DNA from: JADGRA01 sp052143535
GTDB taxonomy: Bacteria > Myxococcota > Myxococcia > Myxococcales > Myxococcaceae
Direction: 5' to 3'
Assembly (NCBI GenBank): GCA_052143535.1
Contig: JBKQSS010000042.1
Span: 45,424 to 109,423, forward strand
DNA: 64,000 nucleotides
This document shows, piece after piece, positions 52,362-61,095 of this stretch; the stretch's first letter is position 1; each line of letters starts with the position of its first letter. The position numbers and the translations under genes were made by a program. The notes below the pieces were generated by a model. The model had not been told where the DNA came from. It saw only the letters and a program-made list of their open reading frames with translations, and ran no database searches.

Positions 52362-52744
52362 TTGGCCAGCTCTCGCTTGTAGCGCTCGCTGCACTCGACC
52401 ATGTCCTGGAAGGTCGTGTTTTTGTCTACGCAGCTGAGCAGTGCCCAGCCCAGCTCATTGTCCGGGAAGGTCATGTTCTTGCCACATCCCTCGATGAGGG
52501 AATCACGGGCCGCGGGGTCGTCTGCGTCGAGGGCTGCTAGCGCGTTCTTGGCGAAGTTCATCGCCGTGGCCGAGGGCTTGTCATGATTTAGGTCCTGGCC
52601 GTGGGCGTGCTCCCATTTAAGGAAGCCCTCAGGGTCCTTGACGACGGGCACACACGACGCGCGAGACGTCTTCACGCACATCTTAATGTGGTCCGGCGGC
52701 TTCGAGCAGTCGAACGAGAAAACTGCGAGGGCGAGGGCTTTCAT
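52358..52744 (-). CDS. Small Cys-containing protein, first gene of a pair
   Basis: A 128-residue protein, MKALALAVFSFDCSKPPDHI at the start, with at least six cysteines (CSKPP, MCVKT, SCVPV, EGCGKN, LSCVDK, ECSERY). The N-terminus is hydrophobic only briefly, so export is uncertain. The rest looks helical, with WEHAHGQDLNHDKPSATAM and ARDSLIEGCGKNM. Its stop overlaps the GTG of the exported partner gene. No known family. The pair is cargo of the element. Confidence 0.6.
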   Translation of the reverse strand: MKALALAVFSFDCSKPPDHIKMCVKTSRASCVPVVKDPEGFLKWEHAHGQDLNHDKPSATAMNFAKNALAALDADDPAARDSLIEGCGKNMTFPDNELGWALLSCVDKNTTFQDMVECSERYKRELAK

Positions 52745-53157
52745 TGCCACACCATCATAATGGGAGAAGCGACCAGCTTACCGCCCCCGCCGGCGGTGCA
52801 AAGGTCAGCGTTCCCGGTCCATGGTGGAACCAGCCAGCGGAGCCGAAACGAACACGCCGTAGTTGTTCACGCCGTTGATGGGCCGGGCGGAGCGTGCGGG
52901 AAATTTCCGTGGCTATGAAGGTGCCCCGCGCAACAGTCGCTCGCCACCTGGCATCTCGGTGAAGCCGGGACCGCGCTGTCTCGAAAGTACACTACTGAGT
53001 CACCCCCTGCTTCTGGTGACTACTCCCTCGCGTGGAGCGCAGCTGTGCGCGAAGAACCTCTTGGGACAGGGTTTCACGAAAGCAGTGCTCTCCCAGGGTC
53101 CCGAGACGGTGTCGGGCTTGGGGACCCCACGCCGACATTGGATTAAGCTCTCGGGGC

Positions 53158-56100
53158 GTGGCATCGACGCCTGCCAACCCGGTTGGGGGCACTCCGGACA
53201 AGCTAAACCCTGTCCTCAACGCCCGCGACGTGGTCCGGATGGCAAAGGCCGTGTTGCGGGAGGCCCGCTCCCTCGGCCAACTCCAGGAGTTGCTCGGCGC
53301 ATACAGCAACAACGTCCGCGGCGCTGCCTTCGAGCTTTTGGTCCGGCACTACCTCGACTCGCCGTTCTCCACGTTTGGGTTCACGGATGTCTGGAGCACC
53401 AACGAGCGTGTTCCGGCCGCTGTACTCCGCCAAGTTCGTCTTCCCCAGGGGGACACGAAGGGCATCGACCTCATCGCCAAGACGCATGGCGGCGAGTACT
53501 GGGCAGTTCAGTGCAAGTATCACCAGGACCCTGCCGTGAACCTGCAGCAGGGCGAATGCGAGGGCATGGTTGCAGGGATGGCGTACTCGGGCCGGTTCAA
53601 GGCTGGCATCGTCTGCACGAGCGCCTTCGACCTCAGCCGGAACATCGACTACCCACTCCAGTACCTCACCAACGACGCTTTTGACCTCGGACCAGATTTC
53701 TTCGATTCGCTCCACGTCGCGCTCGTTGGCGCGCCTCGCAGGCCGCTGGTCCCGTTCAAGCCGCGTGACTACCAGGCCGAGGCCATCAAGGCGGCTACGG
53801 AGACTTTTGCCACCAATGACCGGGCGCAGTTCTTGATGGCGTGCGCAACAGGCAAGACGCACACAGCCTTCTTTATCTCCGAGGAGCTAAAGGCCCGCGT
53901 TGTAGTCTGGGCGGTCCCCAACCTCTCGTTGGCCAAGCAGCATCTGACCAAGGTTGCCCGCGAGTATGCAGCTCACGACCTCAAGGTCGACTACATCGCG
54001 GTGTGCAGCGACGAGACGGTTAAGTCGTCCTCGAAAGAGGACGAAAACTTCAACGACCCACGGATGATGAACACGTACGTGGGAACCAATATCAGCGCAA
54101 TTACCTCCTGGCTGACGGAGGACCATCACGACGCCGACCGGCTGCTCATCTTCACCACTTACCAGAGTAGCGCCGTCTTCGCCGAGGCGGCGCGGAAGGC
54201 AGAACTGGTGCCTGACCTGGCCATCTTCGATGAGGCCCACCGGACGGTCGCTCACGAGGACGGGACCTTCGCCTACCTCCTCTACGACGAAAACCTCCGC
54301 ATTAGAAAGCGCGCATTTTTCACGGCGACTCCGCGCGTGTACCGCGGCCCAAACGATGCCATTCGCGACATGAGCGACCCTGCCGTCTACGGTCCCGTCG
54401 CGTATCGCTTGACGACCAAGGAAGCCATCGAGCGCGCCATAATTGCTGACTACGTTGTTCATGTGCTCGCAGTGTCAGATGGCTCGACGCGCAGATACGT
54501 CGAGGACCGCGAGGATGTCTTCATTGAGGAACTACGGCAGGAAGCCAACGCGGCGACCCTGGCCGGGACCATCGGGCTACTCTATCTGATGAGTAAGCAA
54601 CAGCTGACGCATGCCCTCACCTTCAGTTCAACCTTGAAGAGAATGGACTGGTTCCAGAACCTGGTCGCGCGTGTCGAGCCCCGGCTGCCGTGCGAAACGT
54701 TTCGCGGGGCCGACTCAGCGCACAGCCGCAAGGACAAGCTGGAACTGTTCGAGCAGGCCAAGACTGCAATCGCCAGCAACGTGCGCGTCTTCGTCGAAGG
54801 CGTCGACTGCCCACAAATCGACTGCGTAGCCCTCCTCGACCCGAAGGGCAGCAAGGTGGACATTCAGCAGGCGGTCGGGCGCGGCCTTCGTCCCCAAGGA
54901 AACAAGGTCACGTGCATCTACGTGCCGGTGGTGTTGGACGATGGAGGAAATGTCCCTGAGGGCGCATGGGCCGAACCGCTGGAAATCCTCAGAGCCCTAC
55001 GTGAGCAGGATGACACCTTGGTTGATGTGTTCAACCCGACGGCCCCTGGCCCGCAGGGCCCCATTGGACGGGTCGTCATCGACAGGATGCCCGGCGTCAA
55101 CGTCAAGCTAGAAGATTTCCGCGAACAAGTGAGGGCTCAGGCCTGGGACAAGCTCACGCGAGGCAACGTGGAATGGCAAATTTCCACGCTTCGGCCCTTT
55201 TACATGGCCAAGAGGCGATGCCCATCTGTTCTTGAGAAGTCGGAGGAGGAGTTCGTTCGCATTGAGGCGCGCCTCAGGGCCACTTACAGGGAAAGGCTCG
55301 ATTCGCTGCGCCAAGAGTGCGGAATAGAACTCAAAGACGACACCGCAGCAAGGAAGGCCGACGAGTTCGATGCCTGGAGCAAAGCGAACCGCCGCACTCC
55401 AAAGAAAACGGAAAGCGAACTCTGGCAAGCGCAGCAGACCATGTACAAGAGCGACCCAGACCGGCTGGCCGCCATCCGCGCTCGGGACGGTATTCTGGTA
55501 CCCACCGAACAGACCGAAAGGACCTGGCAGGACTTGGAAGCTCACTTCAAGGAATTTGGCGAGTATCCACTTCGTAGCGGGGCAACCAAGGCGCTTGGTT
55601 TGTTTGTCTCCAACGCTCGACGCGACGACCCCCAACGGCTCGCAGCGCTGATGACGAAGTACGGGGTACTAACCACAGCCGAAAGAACGCAAGCAAGGCT
55701 TCGCGAGCTACGGAGGTATTACCTGGAGCACACGGGCTCGCCTTCGCAGGAAACGGGGCTCGGGAGATTTGAGGCGAACTACCGCGTACGCCACCCCAAG
55801 GAAATTAACCGACTTCGCAAAGAGTGCGGCTGGAAGAGTCAGCTTGGTTCAATCGCAGAAAATGCAGCCCTCCTGAGACCTCACTACCTAGCTACTCATC
55901 GTCCACCGAGGAAGAGCGTCCCCGCTGAAGCTCACTTGGTCTCTGCTGAGATGATGCTACTGCGTGCGGACCGAGCGGGATTGGAAGCCCTCCGCAGGGG
56001 ATGCGGAGTGAAGACAGCGCCCGAGCTGGCAAAGGAGAAGTGGGCGCGGCTTGACAGGTATTACGCTACCCACCACGCGCCGGTAGCCCTAGGCGACGAT

Positions 56101-56409
56101 GAAGAGCTTCACTTCTTCGAGGCCAACATGAGGCGACTGCAGAGCGCTCGGGTTCTTAGAATGAGGACCAAGTACGATGTTAAGGCGCGGCAGAAGAAAG
56201 GCGTTGCTCGCAGCGACACGCACTACTCCGTGAAAACTGCGCAGGAACTCAAGGCCGCATGTAAGAAGCAGGGCGTGAGTAGCTTCAGCGAGTACCGCTT
56301 TGCCTACAAGAAGCATGGCTGGCCGTCGAGCCCACAACGCAGATGGCCTGAGGCGCGTTGGGCTTGGCTATTCGACAGCAGTACGCGCGGTCCCAACAAG
56401 AAGCAGTAA
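53158..56409 (+). CDS. Restriction-type nuclease fused to a superfamily 2 helicase with six C-terminal repeats
   Basis: A 1083-residue protein. Residues 30-190 resemble Mrr-like endonucleases: KGIDLIAKTHGGEYWAVQCK gives Asp104 and Gln118-x-Lys120. The helicase core follows: PRDYQAEAIKA, motif I ACATGKTHTA (Lys233), DEAH at 358-361, FFTATPRVYRG, then in the second RecA fold FVEGVDCPQIDCVALLDPKG and QQAVGRGLRPQG. From about 670 to 1014 six degenerate repeats of about 57 residues occur. Each follows L..YY..H...P....., then L..LR..CGV, like helicase-associated DNA-binding modules. GTG 53158 is the likely start. It probably cleaves or translocates on invading DNA. Confidence 0.8.
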   Translation: MASTPANPVGGTPDKLNPVLNARDVVRMAKAVLREARSLGQLQELLGAYSNNVRGAAFELLVRHYLDSPFSTFGFTDVWSTNERVPAAVLRQVRLPQGDTKGIDLIAKTHGGEYWAVQCKYHQDPAVNLQQGECEGMVAGMAYSGRFKAGIVCTSAFDLSRNIDYPLQYLTNDAFDLGPDFFDSLHVALVGAPRRPLVPFKPRDYQAEAIKAATETFATNDRAQFLMACATGKTHTAFFISEELKARVVVWAVPNLSLAKQHLTKVAREYAAHDLKVDYIAVCSDETVKSSSKEDENFNDPRMMNTYVGTNISAITSWLTEDHHDADRLLIFTTYQSSAVFAEAARKAELVPDLAIFDEAHRTVAHEDGTFAYLLYDENLRIRKRAFFTATPRVYRGPNDAIRDMSDPAVYGPVAYRLTTKEAIERAIIADYVVHVLAVSDGSTRRYVEDREDVFIEELRQEANAATLAGTIGLLYLMSKQQLTHALTFSSTLKRMDWFQNLVARVEPRLPCETFRGADSAHSRKDKLELFEQAKTAIASNVRVFVEGVDCPQIDCVALLDPKGSKVDIQQAVGRGLRPQGNKVTCIYVPVVLDDGGNVPEGAWAEPLEILRALREQDDTLVDVFNPTAPGPQGPIGRVVIDRMPGVNVKLEDFREQVRAQAWDKLTRGNVEWQISTLRPFYMAKRRCPSVLEKSEEEFVRIEARLRATYRERLDSLRQECGIELKDDTAARKADEFDAWSKANRRTPKKTESELWQAQQTMYKSDPDRLAAIRARDGILVPTEQTERTWQDLEAHFKEFGEYPLRSGATKALGLFVSNARRDDPQRLAALMTKYGVLTTAERTQARLRELRRYYLEHTGSPSQETGLGRFEANYRVRHPKEINRLRKECGWKSQLGSIAENAALLRPHYLATHRPPRKSVPAEAHLVSAEMMLLRADRAGLEALRRGCGVKTAPELAKEKWARLDRYYATHHAPVALGDDEELHFFEANMRRLQSARVLRMRTKYDVKARQKKGVARSDTHYSVKTAQELKAACKKQGVSSFSEYRFAYKKHGWPSSPQRRWPEARWAWLFDSSTRGPNKKQ

Positions 56410-56412
56410 ACA

Positions 56413-56446
56413 CCACCACCTCCGGGGATAGCCTCGGAGGTGGTGG
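56413..56446. terminator. Bidirectional terminator between convergent defence-type genes
   Basis: CCACCACCTCCG (56413-56424) pairs perfectly with CGGAGGTGGTGG (56435-56446) around a 10-base loop. It lies three bases after the helicase stop and 13 before the convergent AIPR stop. There is no long T run on either side, so it may need Rho or act mainly as an mRNA-end stabiliser. Confidence 0.7.
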
Positions 56447-56459
56447 CATCCACACCCAG

Positions 56460-57650
56460 CTACACGTCGTCGCGCGCTGCCATCACGGCTTTCTCGCAGC
56501 CCATCCAGTACTCCTGGTCGAAAGCGAGTTGCGCAGCGGCCTTCACTCGGCGAATTCGGTCGAGCATCACCTCGTACAAGTCATTCGCGCACCGCTCGAA
56601 GATTTCGTAGGGGTTGTTCTTCCAGTAGTAGCCCTTCCCGTCGACCGCGAGGAGAGAACGGAACGCGGCAGCCATTGGCAGGACGATTGCGAGGTCCATC
56701 TTGTAGTTGGAGAGGTACTCAGTCCCGGCCTTCCGGAACTGCTTCTTCTGCTTTTTCACGCCCTTCACGTTGCCCAGTTTCCGGCCCTCGACCGACTCGG
56801 GCAATTTGGACTGAATGAACTCGGGCAGGGTGATTACGTCGCGGATGACCGGGTAGAGCCTGGTGAATTCTCCACCCTCGTCGGCCAAGAAAAGCTGCAG
56901 CGCCCGGTCCTTCGCTCGGTACATGTTGCTTGGCGGCTTGAGACGCCAGCGGTCCTTCAAGAAGCAGGCCATGCGCTGGATGATTTCCAGCACTTGCCAC
57001 TCCTTCTCTTGCTCGTTCTCGCGGAAGGCAATCAGCGAAATGTCGAACTTCGCCGCTGTCAGCGCTTCCTTCAACGGCTCGAACTTCCGCGCGTACTCCT
57101 CCAGGGTGAACTGTTTGACCTGGGTCGACGTATTCAGCGCGTCGACGACGCCCTCGATGGCGATTTCCTCCGGGTCCGGTGTTGAGAGGAAGTGGACCCG
57201 AACGAAAGGCTCGCGCCATTCTGTGTCGGCGCGGAGCCGAGCGACGTCGTCCATGGTGGCCTGGATGACGCGGAACGTATGCCCGCCGTCGGCAATCCCG
57301 AATCGTGGCGCGTCGTCGTCTTCGATGCGGCTCTTCGGGATGATGGGCAACGTCACCGAGAGTTCCTTGGCACGGTTGTCGTACTGAAACCGGTCGCAGA
57401 GGTAGGTGATGCCCCGGTTCTTCAGATGGAAGAGTTCCGGGTCCTCCTCAACTGTCTCCATCATCTGCTTGAAGGGCAGGAGCTTCTCATTCGGTGGGCG
57501 CACATTCGCGTTCCCAGGACGGAGCTTGACCGCCTCCGAAAAGGGCAGGTACGCCTCGAAGTGATGGACTGAGGGATTTACGGGGTCTACGAGTCGCCGG
57601 GCTTGCTCTTCCTGCAGCGACAACGCAATGACTTCGGTCTGCGTGGACAT
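56460..57650 (-). CDS. AIPR-like (abortive phage infection) protein
   Basis: A 396-residue protein. LLPFKQMMETVEEDPELFHL, then KNRGITYLCD (residues 57-86), followed by SVTLPIIPKSR and IADGGHTFRVIQ (119-130), matches the pattern of AIPR/DGQHR proteins, where LF..NNGIT and a later DGGQT/DGQHR motif are diagnostic. Downstream segments VVDALNTSTQVKQFTLEEYA and IQRMACFLKDRWRLKPPSNM are compatible. AIPR proteins occur in phage-resistance loci, and DGQHR relatives (DndB) work in DNA modification. It is convergent with the nuclease-helicase. I place it in the AIPR group with moderate confidence. Confidence 0.65.
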   Translation of the reverse strand: MSTQTEVIALSLQEEQARRLVDPVNPSVHHFEAYLPFSEAVKLRPGNANVRPPNEKLLPFKQMMETVEEDPELFHLKNRGITYLCDRFQYDNRAKELSVTLPIIPKSRIEDDDAPRFGIADGGHTFRVIQATMDDVARLRADTEWREPFVRVHFLSTPDPEEIAIEGVVDALNTSTQVKQFTLEEYARKFEPLKEALTAAKFDISLIAFRENEQEKEWQVLEIIQRMACFLKDRWRLKPPSNMYRAKDRALQLFLADEGGEFTRLYPVIRDVITLPEFIQSKLPESVEGRKLGNVKGVKKQKKQFRKAGTEYLSNYKMDLAIVLPMAAAFRSLLAVDGKGYYWKNNPYEIFERCANDLYEVMLDRIRRVKAAAQLAFDQEYWMGCEKAVMAARDDV

Positions 57651-57805
57651 GGCACTTCTCTCTTTCTGGTTGCCAGCGGGTGCTGGGCACCAACAAGCTC
57701 AGAGGGGAATCCTGCTGAGCGCCGAGAAGCCTAACCAACAATGGGCGACGATTACAAACCGGGCCCATTGTGAGTGGAGTTTCCTAATCGCCTCATAGGT
57801 TTACG

Positions 57806-58081
57806 ATGCCAGGCACGCCCGCTGCGCCCGACCCCTTACAGCGCGTCGAGATGATGCTGAGAGAGGTTCTCCGTCTGACCCGGGACGTCATCGACATGAA
57901 GCGGATGTGGAGCGCGACGCCCGACGACAGCCGTTTGCTGATGGAGGTCGCGTCGTTTACTGGGCAGGCACTTCCACTTGAGACATTCAGGTCCGAGAAG
58001 GCAGCGCTTGAGTTTCTGTTGATGGCGAAGCTCTCGCTGGAGGCTCGCGCCAAGAGCATGAAGGACGCGCCACCGTCTTAG
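57806..58081 (+). CDS. Small helical hypothetical protein
   Basis: A 91-residue soluble protein, MPGTPAAPDPLQRVEMMLRE at the start. The rest is helical, with LRLTRDVIDMKRMWSATPDD and EKAALEFLLMAKLSLEARAK. It is divergent from the AIPR-like gene with 155 bases between, so the two may share a control region. No SD is obvious. It could be a small partner or regulator of the neighbouring genes, but nothing in the sequence proves this. Confidence 0.5.
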   Translation: MPGTPAAPDPLQRVEMMLREVLRLTRDVIDMKRMWSATPDDSRLLMEVASFTGQALPLETFRSEKAALEFLLMAKLSLEARAKSMKDAPPS

Positions 58082-58415
58082 CGCGGAGGGGCGCTGCGGA
58101 GGGGGAAGCCGTTCGCCCGTCGTTGGTTCCATTCGCTGACGAGTCCGGGCTAACCCGCGCGCCTCTCGCAGCATTCTCGGCGTGACGACGTGACGAAATC
58201 GCGGCTCGGCACCATGTTTGGGCCGGCATCCGAGACCGCGGATGGGTCAGGCCAGCCACCGCTTTTGGCGTCCCGGTCGATTTAGCCCCATCGCCCCTCA
58301 CGGAATGTCCGCCACTTGGCCGCTGGTCCGGCCGGTGCATCAAGCATCTCATCTCGCAGGGAGATGGTGCCGTAGGTGCGGGAAGTCCGACCGTCTCAAC
58401 ACATGGGAGCACACC

Positions 58416-58643
58416 TTGTCTCGCGTCCTTGCTGTCCTGGTAACGCTCGTCGGTAGCCAAGCGCTGGCCCAGTCCGCCCCCGTGAACCCGAATACCGTGC
58501 AGGTGCGTGGGTACGAAAAGAAGGATGGCACTTACGTGGCCCCGCACACGCAGACCGCGCCCAACGCCACCAAAGCGGACAACTACAGCACCAAAGGGAA
58601 CGTCAACCCGTACACCGGGAAGAAGGGCACGAAGAATCCATAG
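58416..58643 (+). CDS. Small exported protein with KDGTYVAPH motif
   Basis: A 75-residue protein from TTG 58416 with GGGAGC six bases upstream. It has a signal peptide (MSRVLAVLVTLVGSQALAQS). The mature part VQVRGYEKKDGTYVAPHTQT, then KADNYSTKGNVNPYTGKKGT, is a conserved small family found in many proteobacteria, usually as a short periplasmic protein of unknown role. The longer open frame upstream has no such similarity. It lies 21 bases before another exported-protein gene, so the pair may form an operon. Confidence 0.72.
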   Translation: MSRVLAVLVTLVGSQALAQSAPVNPNTVQVRGYEKKDGTYVAPHTQTAPNATKADNYSTKGNVNPYTGKKGTKNP

Positions 58644-58664
58644 GTCGGTCTAAAGGCGAAACCG

Positions 58665-59636
58665 ATGAAGCGAATCGTCCTCCTCAGCCTCTCTCTCGCG
58701 CTGCCGGCGGCTGCCGAGACTCACACAGAATGCCTCGTCAACAGGCTGCACTACGTCAGCGCGCACAAGAACGACCCTGACTACAAGGCCCCAGCCAGCT
58801 GCGACATTCCTGCGGAGCCCATAAAGCCAGCTCAGGCACCGGCGGCGGCTGCTGACGCTCACCCGGTGGCGACCCAGACTCACACAGTGTGCCTCGTCAA
58901 CAGGCTGCATCACATCAGCGCGCACAAGAACGACCCGGACTACAAGTCACCGCCCGGCTGCGACGCATCTGTGGAAGCCACGAAAGTGGCCGTGGCGCCG
59001 GCCGCGGCAGTGGATGCAGACCCTGAGAGTACCCACAGCCACATGGAATGCGTCGTCGCGAGGACGAAGTACATGCGGGCTCATGCCCATGATTCCGACA
59101 TGAAGGACCCAGGCCCCTGCCCTGTGGATACAGCAGAGGCCCAGCAGCCAATGGTGAGTCTGGAGCAGCGGAAGGCGGACGCTAATACTGAAGGAACCGT
59201 CTCCGACCCCGACGCGGGTGAGGCAGTCGGGAACTTCTTCTTGGGCGTGCTCCGCGTCGGTGCTGCCCTCCTTGGTGGTGCGGGGCATGGTCTTCTCGCT
59301 GGTTCCCAACACCAGGCAGCCCCGGTCCCTGCGTACCAGCCACCCGTCATCTACAACAGCATGCAGGTCGGTCAGCAGACCTACGTGCACGGCAGTGATG
59401 GCAGTTCTGTAACCGCGACCCAGGTCGGCAACCAGACCTACGTCCACGCGAGCGACGGAAGCTCGGCAACGGCTACCAAAGTCGGGACGCAGACGTACAT
59501 CCAAGGCAATGACGGTACGCGAGGCACGAGCACGACCGTGGGTGGGACAACGTACACGAACCTCAATGGGCCAAAAGGCACCGTCAGGTGCACGAGCACG
59601 ACGCTCGGCGGCGTGACGACGACAAACTGTCAATAA
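58665..59636 (+). CDS. Exported protein with two sets of internal repeats
   Basis: A 323-residue protein with a signal peptide (MKRIVLLSLSLALPAAAE). Three N-terminal modules at 19-47, 72-100 and 123-152 share THT.C.V.R......H..D.D.K.P..C, each with two cysteines. Modules 1 and 2 are nearly identical, also in DNA (58718 and 58877, period 159), so that duplication is young. The middle holds a Gly-rich hydrophobic stretch (GNFFLGVLRVGAALLGGAGH). The C-terminal third repeats VG.QTYVHGSDGSS.TAT about three times, a short beta-strand repeat. No family is recognised beyond these patterns. Secretion or surface exposure is inferred. Confidence 0.68.
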   Translation: MKRIVLLSLSLALPAAAETHTECLVNRLHYVSAHKNDPDYKAPASCDIPAEPIKPAQAPAAAADAHPVATQTHTVCLVNRLHHISAHKNDPDYKSPPGCDASVEATKVAVAPAAAVDADPESTHSHMECVVARTKYMRAHAHDSDMKDPGPCPVDTAEAQQPMVSLEQRKADANTEGTVSDPDAGEAVGNFFLGVLRVGAALLGGAGHGLLAGSQHQAAPVPAYQPPVIYNSMQVGQQTYVHGSDGSSVTATQVGNQTYVHASDGSSATATKVGTQTYIQGNDGTRGTSTTVGGTTYTNLNGPKGTVRCTSTTLGGVTTTNCQ

Positions 59637-59904
59637 GGTCAAGCGGACCCGGGGAGGAACCGGTGCTCATTAAGTGCGGCCACGGCCCCCGGACTAGCGG
59701 GCCAGGCCGAGCGGGGGCACGAGGCGGAGGCTACCGAGTGCTGAAGACGACTTGACCTGAGCGCTGTCGGATGCCGACTACCCGCTGCGTGCGGGAATCT
59801 AGGGTCCGTAGCTACCCTGCGCTCGGTCAGGTTCTAACCTCGCTGTACCGAGCAGGCTGAAGCACCCCGGCTATGAAATTTAGGTGGAAACCCACCGTTT
59901 CGGC

Positions 59905-60510
59905 ATGACACTTAGAATTTCAATGGTCACCGCGAACGTCCCATACGCGCGGGAAAAGCTCCTCCACGCCATCATCTTCTTTACGAAGAACACGCAGAAG
60001 TGCTTCAAACTGAAGCTCTTCAAGCTGCTCTTCTTCCTCGACTTTGGTGTTTACCGGGAAACCGGGAAGTCCGTCACGGGCCTTCAGTACTTCGCGTGGC
60101 CGATGGGTCCAGTTCCGACGGAGCTTTTCGAGGAGCTGAGTCGTCCGCGAAACGATTTCCAGAAGGCTCTTTCAGTTCGCGCGGTCACCAAAGATGACCC
60201 GGATTCGCTCGGGGGAATGGTGATTCTTACGCCAAAGGTTCCATTCGACCAGTCGTACTTCACCAAGCGGGAGCTGGCGATGATGGAGCAGCTCGCGGAG
60301 ATTTTTCGCGAGGTGCCCGGACGAACGATGACCGATGTTTCGCACTCCGCGGGCCAGGCCTGGCAGCAGGTCTACGAAGTCGAGCAGAGTCCGCAGGGCC
60401 ACATTCGGTACAAGCTCGCCCTCGATGGCAAGCCGGGTTCGATTTCGGAGGAAGAAGCGGCCCAAATCGAAGACGAGGGGCGGGAAATCAGCGCTTTGCT
60501 GAATGGGTGA
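59905..60510 (+). CDS. Panacea-domain antitoxin (SocA-like)
   Basis: A 201-residue protein with the Panacea (DUF4065) domain: REKLLHAIIFFTKNTQKCFK, then LKLFKLLFFLDFGVYRETGK, SVTGLQYFAWPMGPVPTELF and later FTKRELAMMEQLAEIF with VSHSAGQAW. Panacea proteins are antitoxins that neutralise many unrelated toxins, and they relate to phage SocA-type proteins. The acidic C-terminus (SEEEAAQIEDEGREISALL) overlaps the next gene's start by eight bases, the normal layout of a toxin-antitoxin operon. Start could also be the ATG at 59923; neither has a strong SD. Confidence 0.82.
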   Translation: MTLRISMVTANVPYAREKLLHAIIFFTKNTQKCFKLKLFKLLFFLDFGVYRETGKSVTGLQYFAWPMGPVPTELFEELSRPRNDFQKALSVRAVTKDDPDSLGGMVILTPKVPFDQSYFTKRELAMMEQLAEIFREVPGRTMTDVSHSAGQAWQQVYEVEQSPQGHIRYKLALDGKPGSISEEEAAQIEDEGREISALLNG

Positions 60511-61045
60511 CCCGCACCAGGCAGCTGGCTGCGTCTGGATGGCTAACGTCGATTTCGGCGACGGCGTGCGAAAGAAGTACTTCGTCCTGTTGAGCGAATG
60601 CGAGAACGAGGCTGAGCACTTTGTCGTTGCGTTCACCACGTCTCAGCAACGGTACCAAGGTGAGACAACCAGCCAATGCGGTTGCCCCGACCTGCCTTGT
60701 TTTCGCATCGACGTCGGGCATGAGCCGTGTTTCTCGGTCAAGACGTGGGTGCAGTTCGACAACGTTCACCCCATCCAGCACGCCCGATTTCAGGAGATGG
60801 CGAAGGCAGGAGCGACCTTCGTTCATAAGCTCCACCCCGACCGAATTCGCGCCGTCCTGAACTGCGCGAAGAAGTCGAAGGACATTGCAGGGCGCGACCT
60901 GAGCCTGATTGACCGTACCCTCAAGTCCTCGATGGCGACGCCTGGAATTCCAGCTCCTTCGGTTTCAAAAAGGGAAAAGAAGAAGCTGAAGAAAGAGAAG
61001 AAGAAGGCCGAGAAACTGAAGCTGAGGGAAGGGAAGGAGAAGTAA
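60503..61045 (+). CDS. Putative PemK/MazF-like toxin partner of the Panacea gene
   Basis: A 180-residue protein whose ATG overlaps the Panacea gene. The first 110 residues (CVWMANVDFGDGVRKKYFVL, HFVVAFTTSQQRYQGE, CFRIDVGHEPCFSVKTWVQF) follow the small beta-barrel layout of PemK-type endoribonucleases. Those show an N-terminal strand, a ...K.R..VVLS-like strand and a later T/S-rich strand. The C-terminus is extremely basic (KREKKKLKKEKKKAEKLKLR), suggesting RNA contact. Its place directly after a Panacea antitoxin is the main argument for a toxin. The fold match alone would be weak. Confidence 0.6.
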   Translation: MGDPHQAAGCVWMANVDFGDGVRKKYFVLLSECENEAEHFVVAFTTSQQRYQGETTSQCGCPDLPCFRIDVGHEPCFSVKTWVQFDNVHPIQHARFQEMAKAGATFVHKLHPDRIRAVLNCAKKSKDIAGRDLSLIDRTLKSSMATPGIPAPSVSKREKKKLKKEKKKAEKLKLREGKEK

Positions 61046-61095
61046 GGCAGTCCGCAGCTGCTGCCTCGATGCAACCCCGGCGCTTGCGCGCCCCG

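Noticed and set aside
53032..53157. Upstream in-frame extension of the nuclease-helicase
   Set aside because: The 42 extra residues are Arg/Trp/Ser-rich and not domain-like; GTG 53158 gives a more plausible start.
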